Of a stretch of DNA of 8,054 nucleotides, positions 1-6,118 are shown in pieces (the first letter of the stretch is position 1; every line of letters starts with the position of its first letter). The notes below the pieces were generated by a model. That model made no database searches. It was not told where the DNA came from and saw nothing but the letters and a program-made list of their open reading frames with translations. The stretch covers positions 1 to 8,054 of the forward strand of contig CAYOJD010000128.1 in NCBI GenBank assembly GCA_964404205.1. Direction: 5' to 3'. Source of the DNA: CAZWBR01 sp964404205. GTDB taxonomy: Bacteria > Bacteroidota > Bacteroidia > Bacteroidales > Prolixibacteraceae. The position numbers and the translations under genes were made by a program.

Positions 1-3
1 TAT

Positions 4-19
4 TAACCTGAGTTCGATT
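4..19. repeat. Left terminal inverted repeat of the IS982-family element
   Basis: TAACCTGAGTTCGATT is the exact reverse complement of 1031-1046. The match stops on both sides (position 3 against 1047, and position 20 against 1030). Confidence 0.9.
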
Positions 20-42
20 ATTAATTTCCTGAATTTAAGCAG

Positions 43-72
43 TTTGTATTAAATAAAGTAGCAGGATATTTG
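43..72 (+). promoter_or_regulatory. Possible transposase promoter (Bacteroidota -33/-7 type)
   Basis: TTTG at 43-46 is followed after 18 bp by GATATTTG at 65-72, which differs by one base from the Bacteroidota -7 consensus TAnnTTTG. Transcription would start near 77-79, leaving a leader of about 55 nt before the transposase ATG. The call rests on consensus match and position only. Confidence 0.35.
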
Positions 73-133
73 AATAAAAGCATGGAATTTACTAATTTAA
101 AAGTCTGACAAACAAATAATTAGAAGTAAATCC

Positions 134-1030
134 ATGCAATTAACGAGAGATAAAATTACAGAAATTTTCTACTTAATAGACGAGTTTTGCCTGCAATTCG
201 ACAAAAGTATCTCAAACCATAGTTTGGGGAATCAAGCCAAAAGAAAGCCCCGCATGAGCCATAGCGAAGTGATTACTATCGTGGTGATGTCCCACTATGG
301 AGCGTTTAAGAATCTCAAGCATTTCTACCTTCATTATATCAAGGAGCATCTTTTCGCTGATTTTCCGAACACTGTTTCCTACAACCGATTTGTTGAATTA
401 GTTCAGTCGACAGCACTTCCAATGACCTTATTTTTAAAAACTTGTTGTCTTGGGCAATGCACCGGAATCTCTTTTATCGATTCTACCCCGATTCGGGTTT
501 GTAAAAATAAACGTATTCCAAGGCATAAGGTATTCGATGGCTTAGCTCAACGCGGAAAATCGACGATGGGGTATTTTTTCGGATTTAAACTTCATTTTGT
601 AATTAATGATAAGGGTGAAATCCTAAACTTTGTACTCACACCCGGAAATACCGACGACCGTGAACCACTGAAAGACAAAAGGTTCATCGAAAAGTTAAAG
701 GGAAAACTATACGCTGATAAGGGTTACATTTCCCAGCAACTGACCGAGGTTTTATTCGTTGATGGACTGCACCTGATTACCCAGATCCGAAACAACATGA
801 AGAACGTGTTTATGGAAATGAAGGATAAAATAATGCTCAGAAAACGCTCTGTTATCGAAACAATTAACGATGAGTTGAAGAATATCTGTTCCATCGAACA
901 TTCCAGGCATCGCTCGTTTGGGAATTTTGTTACAAACCTGATTTCAGGCTTAATCGCTTATTGCTTCTTCCCAAAGAAACCAGCAATTAAATATGAGGTT
1001 ATCCGAACAGACCAAATTGCCTTATTTTAA
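134..1030 (+). CDS. IS982-family DDE transposase
   Basis: This 298-aa protein catalyses cut-and-paste movement of the surrounding IS. The family hallmarks are visible: a SxSEVITIVVMSHY-like N-terminal block (about residues 42-55), then GISFIDSTPI with the first catalytic Asp at D116, a GYFFGFKLHFVIND block (146-159), TPGNTDDREP (169-178), YADKGYIS with the second Asp at D195, and RSVIETINDELKN with the catalytic Glu at E242. The C-terminal IEHSRHRSFGNFVTNLISGLIAYC block is also typical. Length is normal for the family (about 270-310 aa) and there is no frameshift, so the enzyme is probably functional. The ATG at 134 gives the full N-terminal domain, and the stop codon sits directly against the right inverted repeat. 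It runs opposite to all the other genes in the window, as expected for an insertion unrelated to the host element's operons. Confidence 0.95.
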   Translation: MQLTRDKITEIFYLIDEFCLQFDKSISNHSLGNQAKRKPRMSHSEVITIVVMSHYGAFKNLKHFYLHYIKEHLFADFPNTVSYNRFVELVQSTALPMTLFLKTCCLGQCTGISFIDSTPIRVCKNKRIPRHKVFDGLAQRGKSTMGYFFGFKLHFVINDKGEILNFVLTPGNTDDREPLKDKRFIEKLKGKLYADKGYISQQLTEVLFVDGLHLITQIRNNMKNVFMEMKDKIMLRKRSVIETINDELKNICSIEHSRHRSFGNFVTNLISGLIAYCFFPKKPAIKYEVIRTDQIALF

Positions 1031-1046
1031 AATCGAACTCAGGTTA
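1031..1046. repeat. Right terminal inverted repeat of the IS982-family element
   Basis: AATCGAACTCAGGTTA is the exact reverse complement of 4-19. It begins at the base after the transposase stop codon. Confidence 0.9.
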
Positions 1047-1419
1047 GTAAATTAGTTTTATCCGTTCAATTGGCGAAATACTAATCAGACTTTCAACGCG
1101 ATAAGAATGAGAGTTTTTTAATTTCCTACAATCTACTAAAGAGTATTTGTAAAACTAGCGGTTTTTGGATTATAAACAAACGTTCAATACTGAAAAATAA
1201 ACGCGTTTAAAACACAGATTAAACTATTCTGGCAATCTATTTACTAGTTCAATCCACCAATTACTTTCATCATATTAACGATCCAACCTTCGGGAGAAAT
1301 ATCACCTCGAGTGCAACCACGCAATTTCAAAGTAAGCAGTTTCAATGCCTAAACGGTTTTAATTTTGTTACTAATGGAGAATTTACTTTCCCTTATTCTG
1401 GTTGAATAAAATGGTTCGG
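1047..1419. other. AT-rich stretch without a convincing gene
   Basis: No ORF with a plausible start codon is visible on either strand. Two short open stretches overlap at about 1218-1406 (+, no ATG) and 1247-1348 (-, only internal ATGs near its end). Neither has a start, a known motif or a neighbour that would support it. They could be decayed coding sequence, but there is no positive evidence for that. No strong hairpin-plus-T-run terminator for the gene at 1420-1833 is visible here. Confidence 0.5.
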
Positions 1420-1833
1420 TTAGTGATTGATAATTTTCTGAATCTTGGCGTACAAATAGGTGTCAGATTCTTCTGCTAAATAGTGAGTTTGAGCACTCAT
1501 CCGGTCGAACCATTTGCTAAACCGGGCGACTTCTTCAAACGAGAAACAATAATTTTCGGAAAGTACCTTCCGGGCCTCTATTTTCTTCATTTCCCTGTTA
1601 TAAGCTTCTATTGCCAGGAGCCACATTTCATTTTTACGTCTTACTTCGACAATTAAGATGGATTGCTTATTTTTTACGTAGTCGGTTAGATTTATGACGC
1701 TCGTTTTTTCCAGTTTTCGCAACTGTTTTGTTAGCTGTTTAGCTAATGAATTGATCGGCATACCACTTTCTTCAGCGAACGCTTTCTGTGTTTTTCCTGA
1801 TTTCAGGAAATCATGTAGCAATTGAAGTTCCAT
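1420..1833 (-). CDS. Unrecognised small HTH-like protein
   Basis: I do not recognise this 137-aa protein as a member of a named family. Residues 13-36 (GKTQKAFAEESGMPINSLAKQL) read like a helix-turn-helix of the kind seen in Xre-type regulators and transposase accessory proteins: a basic first helix, AFAEESGMP as helix-turn, and a second amphipathic helix. The middle (about 38-90) is lysine- and arginine-rich and probably helical. The end (98-137) is mixed, with several aromatic residues. No membrane segment or signal peptide is seen. The frame stays open to a TTG at 1851, but the ATG at 1833 is preferred because AAAGGA lies four bases upstream and the extension adds only six residues. It could be a DNA-binding regulator of the element or a transposon remnant. 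It is separated from mobC by 328 bp. Confidence 0.6.
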   Translation of the reverse strand: MELQLLHDFLKSGKTQKAFAEESGMPINSLAKQLTKQLRKLEKTSVINLTDYVKNKQSILIVEVRRKNEMWLLAIEAYNREMKKIEARKVLSENYCFSFEEVARFSKWFDRMSAQTHYLAEESDTYLYAKIQKIINH

Positions 1834-2161
1834 ATTATCCTTTGACGTCAATTAAATTCAACCTAAGATTTAAGGAGACTTTCCCTCCCAACCGGAATTG
1901 ACTTTACTGTTTGAGAAAATCACCTTTATGATTTATTTCAATGTCTATTTTCCCATAACATTAATTCTCTTTCGGAGCTTTACAGTTTAGTGAATTTTTG
2001 GAGGATATCCAAAACAGGAGAGGGGGAAACGAAGATGAGGTCGGGTATTTCTCGAAGGAGTGAAAAAGGGTATGTGAGATAGCAATCCCAGTGGTAAACA
2101 TTTTCATTGTGGAGTTGCAGAAAATATTTCTATGTTTCAGGTAAATTGATTATTCCAATTT
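1834..2161. other. Intergenic region between mobC and the small HTH-like gene
   Basis: This 328-bp region lies downstream of mobC and upstream of the 1420-1833 gene on the minus strand. I see no ORF with gene-like features and no clear terminator hairpin after mobC. No good TAnnTTTG promoter is visible for the small gene. The closest match, TTAGGTTG on the minus strand at about 1871-1864, has two mismatches. Confidence 0.4.
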
Positions 2162-4174
2162 TTATTTTTCTTTTTGCGGCAACAAATGACAAAGTGCAGG
2201 GTCATTTTTTATCCGTTCCAACTCCTCGACGACGATTTGTTTTGTTTCTTCTTTTATGCTGTTGTAGTTTTCCTGAATCATTTCCTTCATTCGGTCAACG
2301 CCGCTTTTGTCAACAAAGTTGGTGATTACCGGGATTGGTTTGTATCCTTTGGTTTCGGAGGAAACCTTCACACTATCCACTACAATTTCGGCATGGAATA
2401 TTTTTTGCTCAATACGCTCATCAAAATTATCGGCAACTGCTCCAACAAACATACCTTGAGTAAGTGTGGAAATTTTGCTGGCCGGAATAAGGCTGTCCAA
2501 CTGGGTGCTGATGGAGGATGATTTATCGTTGCGGTTAATGGTCATCGATTGGCGTTTCTGCAAAACCTTACCAAAACGCTCCGACAGGTTTTTGGCCGTA
2601 TCGCCCACAACCTGGCCGGAGAAAATATTACCAACGGTATTCATGACTACGGCAGCTTCCTTGTCGCCATAATCACGCTTTAACTGCGAAAAATCCTGAA
2701 AGCCGAGCAATACGGCAACCTTGTTACTTCGTGCGGTGGCAATCAGGTTATCCAGCCCTTTGAAATAAATAGTAGGTAACTCATCGATGATAACCGAACT
2801 TTTTAGCTGGCCTTTTTTATTAATCAGTTTTACGATACGGCTGTTGTACAAGCCCAAGGCAGCGCCGTAAATATTCTGGCGGTCGGGATTGTTGCCCACA
2901 ACCAACACTTTCGGGTCGTTGGGATTGTTTATATCCAGCGTAAATTCATCGCCCGACATAACCCAGTACAGTTGTGGCGAAATCATCCTCGAAAGCGGGA
3001 TTTTAGCCGATGCAATCTGCCCCTGCAACTGGTCTTGCGCCCCAGACATCCATGCATCCATAAACGGCGAAAGGTAATTTTCCAGTTCGGGATAGCTCGT
3101 CAGAATAGGGAAAATATCTTCGTACCGTTTGTTCAGGAACTCGATGGCATGAGGAAAGGTGCAATACCGGCCTTTTTTGTATATGCGCAAATACCAGATA
3201 ATGGCTGCAAACAGAATAATTGGTGATTCCACAAAAAAGTCGCCCTGTTTCTGTACCCAGGTACGGTTCAGGTTCAGCATAATAGTATAAGCACTCTCGT
3301 AGGCATCCGAAATATCGCTCATAAATGAGGGATTAATCGGGTTGCACCGGTGTGAACGTGCTGGGTCGTCGAAATTAATGACATAAAAAGTCGGCACTTT
3401 TTGGTACCCGCGTTGGTTTTTCAGTAGGTGGTTATAGGCAATTGTCGAGAGGTCGTGAAACTTCAAATCGTAGATATATTGTGAATACCCTTTTTCAATC
3501 TGCTGTTTGATAAACTGATTAATTACCGCGTAACTTTTCCCGGAGCCGGGAGTCCCGAGCACAATACCTGCACGAAAAGGATTTACAACATTAATCCAGC
3601 CGTTGTTCCATTTCTTTTTGTAATAGAAACGGGTAGGCAGGTTTACTGAATATTCATTTTCAATCAGGCGTGTTTCCTGCATAAACGACTCGTTTTCGGT
3701 ATTGAAAACATCTTCCATCAGGTTACTTTTCAATAAGCGGCTCATCCAAACTCCACTTGCCAGCAAACATAGATAACCGGCAGCCATCGTAATAATGTAA
3801 AATGCTGTTTTGACAACTGATGGTACCGGTAAAGCCAGCAACCACCAGTTGAAAAAGAAAAGCACAAAGCCAATAAAAAGGGAAACGATAATTTTGACCC
3901 AGGTGATTTTTTCCTGTTTGACCCCTTTTGTGCCGAGGCAGGACAAGGCCAGAAAGACTACTGAAAAAAGTTTTGTGTTAAGAATATTTCCAAACAGATT
4001 GGCTGTGCGGTTGAAATTCAAAAGGATTTTATCGATTAGCCCGATGTTGATACCCCAGTCAACCATCGACTGGTAGCAAAACCAATAGATGTTTATAACC
4101 ACAAATAGAATACTCAGCGCACGCATAAAATCCATGACTTTCGCCAGTGCCCTTAAATCGTCTTCTTGTTGCAT
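2162..4174 (-). CDS. mobC: MobC, type IV coupling protein (VirD4/TraG-like ATPase)
   Basis: This 670-aa inner-membrane ATPase would recruit the relaxase-DNA complex to the mating channel and help pump DNA. The N-terminus has the IYWFCY motif (29-34) of the YWFCY domain found on Bacteroidota coupling proteins. About four hydrophobic segments lie at 17-35, 69-80, 95-115 and 121-143. The cytoplasmic part has Walker A GTPGSGKS (207-214, K213 and S214) and Walker B VIIDELP (461-467, D464 and E465), followed by IATARSNKVAVLLGFQDFSQLK (478-499), typical of TraG/VirD4 proteins. Length matches Bacteroides MobC coupling proteins, and no key motif is missing. In classical mobABC clusters mobC follows mobB directly. 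Here the abiE pair lies between them, and mobC has a 223-bp upstream gap with its own promoter-like site. The C-terminal tail (about 620-670) is charged and helical. Confidence 0.93.
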   Translation of the reverse strand: MQQEDDLRALAKVMDFMRALSILFVVINIYWFCYQSMVDWGINIGLIDKILLNFNRTANLFGNILNTKLFSVVFLALSCLGTKGVKQEKITWVKIIVSLFIGFVLFFFNWWLLALPVPSVVKTAFYIITMAAGYLCLLASGVWMSRLLKSNLMEDVFNTENESFMQETRLIENEYSVNLPTRFYYKKKWNNGWINVVNPFRAGIVLGTPGSGKSYAVINQFIKQQIEKGYSQYIYDLKFHDLSTIAYNHLLKNQRGYQKVPTFYVINFDDPARSHRCNPINPSFMSDISDAYESAYTIMLNLNRTWVQKQGDFFVESPIILFAAIIWYLRIYKKGRYCTFPHAIEFLNKRYEDIFPILTSYPELENYLSPFMDAWMSGAQDQLQGQIASAKIPLSRMISPQLYWVMSGDEFTLDINNPNDPKVLVVGNNPDRQNIYGAALGLYNSRIVKLINKKGQLKSSVIIDELPTIYFKGLDNLIATARSNKVAVLLGFQDFSQLKRDYGDKEAAVVMNTVGNIFSGQVVGDTAKNLSERFGKVLQKRQSMTINRNDKSSSISTQLDSLIPASKISTLTQGMFVGAVADNFDERIEQKIFHAEIVVDSVKVSSETKGYKPIPVITNFVDKSGVDRMKEMIQENYNSIKEETKQIVVEELERIKNDPALCHLLPQKEK

Positions 4175-4203
4175 TGTACTTTCACTTTTTACTATTTGGA
4201 GGG

Positions 4204-4211
4204 CGAAAGTA
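4204..4211 (-). promoter_or_regulatory. Probable mobC promoter, -7 element
   Basis: On the minus strand TACTTTCG matches the Bacteroidota -7 consensus TAnnTTTG with one mismatch. Transcription would begin near 4198, giving a leader of about 24 nt before the mobC ATG at 4174. No well-placed -33 box is seen; the nearest TTG is about 15 bp upstream, closer than usual. A separate promoter makes sense because the abiE genes separate mobC from mobAB. Confidence 0.35.
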
Positions 4212-4300
4212 GGACGAGTCTTATATCAATATGCGAATTCTAAATGAATTAGTAGTGAGTGGCGCTTTAATGGCAGCTTGCGGCAGGGAATGCCCTTTTT

Positions 4301-4351
4301 ACTTTTATCTTGATAAAAGTGTCGTGTGAATACAGTTTTATCTGGATAAAA
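4301..4351. repeat. Two near-identical palindromes, probable paired operator
   Basis: The first site is ACTTTTATCTTGATAAAAGT at 4301-4320, with perfect 9-bp arms around TT. The second has the core TTTTATCTGGATAAAA at 4336-4351, with 7-bp arms around TG. The 16-bp cores (4303-4318 and 4336-4351) differ at one base and their centres are 33 bp apart, about three helical turns. This is the usual geometry for two dimers of a repressor binding one face of the DNA. A promoter-like TGTATTTG (+ strand, 4353-4360) follows the second site directly. No T-run follows either hairpin, so a terminator role is unlikely. Confidence 0.7.
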
Positions 4352-4397
4352 ATGTATTTGTACCCAACAGCTCATTGCTTTTTCAAAGGAAGTTTCT

Positions 4398-5297
4398 CTA
4401 ATCCATCCTCCGATATGCTTTTAGCCGATTCACTTCCTGTTTGTGTTTTTCAGGATTCTGTTTTTTCAGTTTGTTAATATTAAGCAGCTTCCATTGCACC
4501 GATGGAAAATTCTGAAAATCGCTGTACCCGGAGTTTTCCCAGAGCGGATTGCCTTCTTCAAAACTAACAAGGAATGCTTTGTCTTCTTCACTCAGCATTG
4601 CGTTGACAAATACGATAAGCTGTTCCCGTGCTGTTTCGTAGTTTTCATAAGTAAAAGGAATGTCAGTCATGCCACGAAACTGGTTCTCCAAGGCTTCCTG
4701 CTGGCTTATCGCGTGCGGTGCTAGTGATTCGATAACCGGTTTGTCGCTTCCCAACAGGGCAAAAATAAAACCTCGTTTCAAGTTGTCGATTTTCTCCGTT
4801 TCCATATAATTGTAATCAAATAAATCGCGTGGATGCTGACGGCTAAGGGCTGCTGCGATTTTTCCACCATAAAGTTGTTCCAAAGGCACTATCCGGGCTT
4901 TACAGAACATCCCGAATTCCCCTTGTGCTTTAGCACATAGAGGCAAATCTATTGTAGATCCGATAATGCCCCGCTTAATCCCGTTAACTTCAATTTTTAC
5001 CGTGCTCCGTCCCAACGTGCATAAAAGCTTATTGGGTACCGGATGGATATTAATACCCGGCACTGCCCGTTGCAGTTGCTGACTGATTGCAACCAGCTTC
5101 TCATCGATTTCTGCCAGGCTTTCGTTTCGCGGACCAAGCGGAATATAAGTTAAGTCCACATCGACTGAGTATCTTGGAAGATTCTTGATAAACAAATTTA
5201 TGGCCGTACCACCATGAACCGCAAAATCTTTCTCGCGGTAGATTACAGGTAATATGCGGAGTAAAAGCCTGACCTGTTCTTTATAGAGGTTATTCAT
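4398..5297 (-). CDS. abiEii: AbiEii nucleotidyltransferase toxin (type IV toxin-antitoxin)
   Basis: This 299-aa protein belongs to the AbiEii/DUF1814-like nucleotidyltransferases, the toxin half of the AbiE abortive-infection system. Family motifs are in order: HGGTAINL (28-35) followed by SVDVDLTY (44-51) with metal-binding D46 and D48, a third acidic residue in VKIEVN (E103), and QLYGGKIAAALSRQHPRDLFD (141-161) with K146, R157, D158 and D161. All catalytic positions are present, so the toxin is probably active. Homologues transfer nucleotides, in mycobacterial relatives to tRNA 3' ends; the target here is unknown. The ATG overlaps the last 8 bases of abiEi, giving translational coupling and an antitoxin-then-toxin order. 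The C-terminal part (about 200-299) has no motif that I can name, and the last 30 residues are lysine- and arginine-rich. Confidence 0.92.
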   Translation of the reverse strand: MNNLYKEQVRLLLRILPVIYREKDFAVHGGTAINLFIKNLPRYSVDVDLTYIPLGPRNESLAEIDEKLVAISQQLQRAVPGINIHPVPNKLLCTLGRSTVKIEVNGIKRGIIGSTIDLPLCAKAQGEFGMFCKARIVPLEQLYGGKIAAALSRQHPRDLFDYNYMETEKIDNLKRGFIFALLGSDKPVIESLAPHAISQQEALENQFRGMTDIPFTYENYETAREQLIVFVNAMLSEEDKAFLVSFEEGNPLWENSGYSDFQNFPSVQWKLLNINKLKKQNPEKHKQEVNRLKAYRRMD

Positions 5298-6060
5298 AAT
5301 TTTTCAGTTCTTCGGGTATTACTATCTGGTATTTGCTGTCGTAAACACCGTTCGGTACAATTTCCCGTTTTCCGCTCCCAGTATCTATTTTCTGCAAATC
5401 CAGGTCGCTGAACCAGGCATGACCGGCTTTTTCTGCCATAAACAGGAACAGACGTTTCATTTTTACTGATGAATTTTGCTCCAGCAAGGTTTGCACCAAG
5501 CCCGGACGGAGCGTGGTTAATTGCTCCATCACATAATACAAATCCATGAGGTTATATTGCCGGGGAGCAAGGTTCAGGCACTCCATAAAAGCACGTTCCG
5601 GGGTGGAAACCTGTATTTCAAAAGTTCCTTGCATCATCGATGTTATTCCGGTACCGGTATCAAAATACTCAGAGGTAACCACTAATAAATCCACGCCCCA
5701 GTCGCGCTTCCTGAGCCAGGAAGGAACCCACTCATCTTTCGGATGTCCAACATATACAACCGGCCTTCCCATAGGAACGAAATGCGTATATCCTGTCAGT
5801 TCCAGCGCTGTTAAGCCGCCGACATAAAAGTGTTTGTGGGTTTGTTTGTTCATGGAAGATAGAGCACCATATATGCTAGGGTTTTCGCCGGTACGTGCCA
5901 TCACACCAGCCCCTATGGGCGTCAGCCATTCTGAATCTCGATACCGCCGTTGCAGGTCATAAGATATACCGTTTTCTCGCATCCACGATGAAAAAAACAG
6001 GCTCCCCGAAGGCAACTTCTGAAGTAGCTGGTTTATTTTTATTGGTGTAACTGTACTCAT
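5290..6060 (-). CDS. abiEi: AbiEi antitoxin and transcriptional repressor
   Basis: This 256-aa partner of AbiEii counteracts the toxin and, in studied systems, represses its own operon by binding inverted repeats at the promoter. The N-terminus (about 6-56: INQLLQKLPSGSLF, WMRENGISYDLQRRYRDSEWL, then IGAGVMAR) is a winged-helix of the AbiEi_3_N type. The C-terminal part has typical blocks such as HFYVGGLTALELTGYTHFVP (78-96), a YVGHP turn (103-107) and STPERAFMECL (152-162). The frame is open upstream to an ATG at 6135 inside mobB, which would give 281 aa. The ATG at 6060 is chosen because it starts right at the winged-helix domain, the 25-residue extension is unlike family N-termini, and a promoter-like site lies between the two starts. 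It overlaps abiEii by 8 bp. Confidence 0.9.
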   Translation of the reverse strand: MSTVTPIKINQLLQKLPSGSLFFSSWMRENGISYDLQRRYRDSEWLTPIGAGVMARTGENPSIYGALSSMNKQTHKHFYVGGLTALELTGYTHFVPMGRPVVYVGHPKDEWVPSWLRKRDWGVDLLVVTSEYFDTGTGITSMMQGTFEIQVSTPERAFMECLNLAPRQYNLMDLYYVMEQLTTLRPGLVQTLLEQNSSVKMKRLFLFMAEKAGHAWFSDLDLQKIDTGSGKREIVPNGVYDSKYQIVIPEELKNYE

Positions 6061-6064
6061 AGTA

Positions 6065-6097
6065 CAAATATACTTAAAAATATAAACTAAATTCAAT
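6065..6097 (-). promoter_or_regulatory. Probable abiE promoter, possibly giving a leaderless mRNA
   Basis: On the minus strand TATATTTG at 6072-6065 is an exact match to the Bacteroidota -7 consensus TAnnTTTG. ATTG at 6097-6094 lies 21 bp upstream, a suitable -33 box. The predicted transcript starts within a few bases of the abiEi ATG at 6060. The 11-bp palindrome TTCAATTTGAA at 6092-6102 overlaps the -33 box and could be part of an AbiEi operator. Confidence 0.55.
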
Positions 6098-6118
6098 TTG
6101 AAACTCCAATATCCCATG

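Larger units (their letters stand above)
4..1046 (+). mobile_element. IS982-family insertion sequence, apparently complete
   Basis: An element of about 1.04 kb is bounded by perfect 16-bp inverted repeats (4-19 and 1031-1046) and carries one intact transposase gene filling most of it. Length, single ORF and transposase sequence all fit the IS982 family. The transposase stop codon directly abuts the right repeat. The exact outer ends are uncertain by one or two bases, because the outermost T/A of the repeat may belong to the target. Only three bases of left flank are present, so a target-site duplication cannot be checked. The intact reading frame and perfect repeats suggest a recent or still active insertion. 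Confidence 0.9.

Noticed and set aside
1047..1055. Target-site duplication of the IS982-family element
   Set aside because: Only three to five bases of left flank are in the window, and they do not give an unambiguous match to the right flank.
1218..1406. Open + strand frame of about 60 codons, overlapping a 34-codon open minus-strand frame
   Set aside because: The + frame has no start codon, and the minus frame has ATG only in its last ten codons. No known motif is visible and both strands cannot be coding; kept only as possible decayed sequence.
2107..2521. Short + strand ORFs across the 3' part of mobC, and similar ones at 2466-2672, 2889-3226 and 3810-4076
   Set aside because: They run antisense to the well-supported mobC reading frame and show no motif. 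They are frame shadows.
4301..4351. Rho-independent terminators after abiEii
   Set aside because: The stems are almost all A/T, the loops are only 2 bases, and no T-run follows on the minus strand. An operator is the better reading.
4443..5827. + strand ORFs of 93 aa inside abiEii and abiEi
   Set aside because: They are antisense shadows of genes with complete family motifs.
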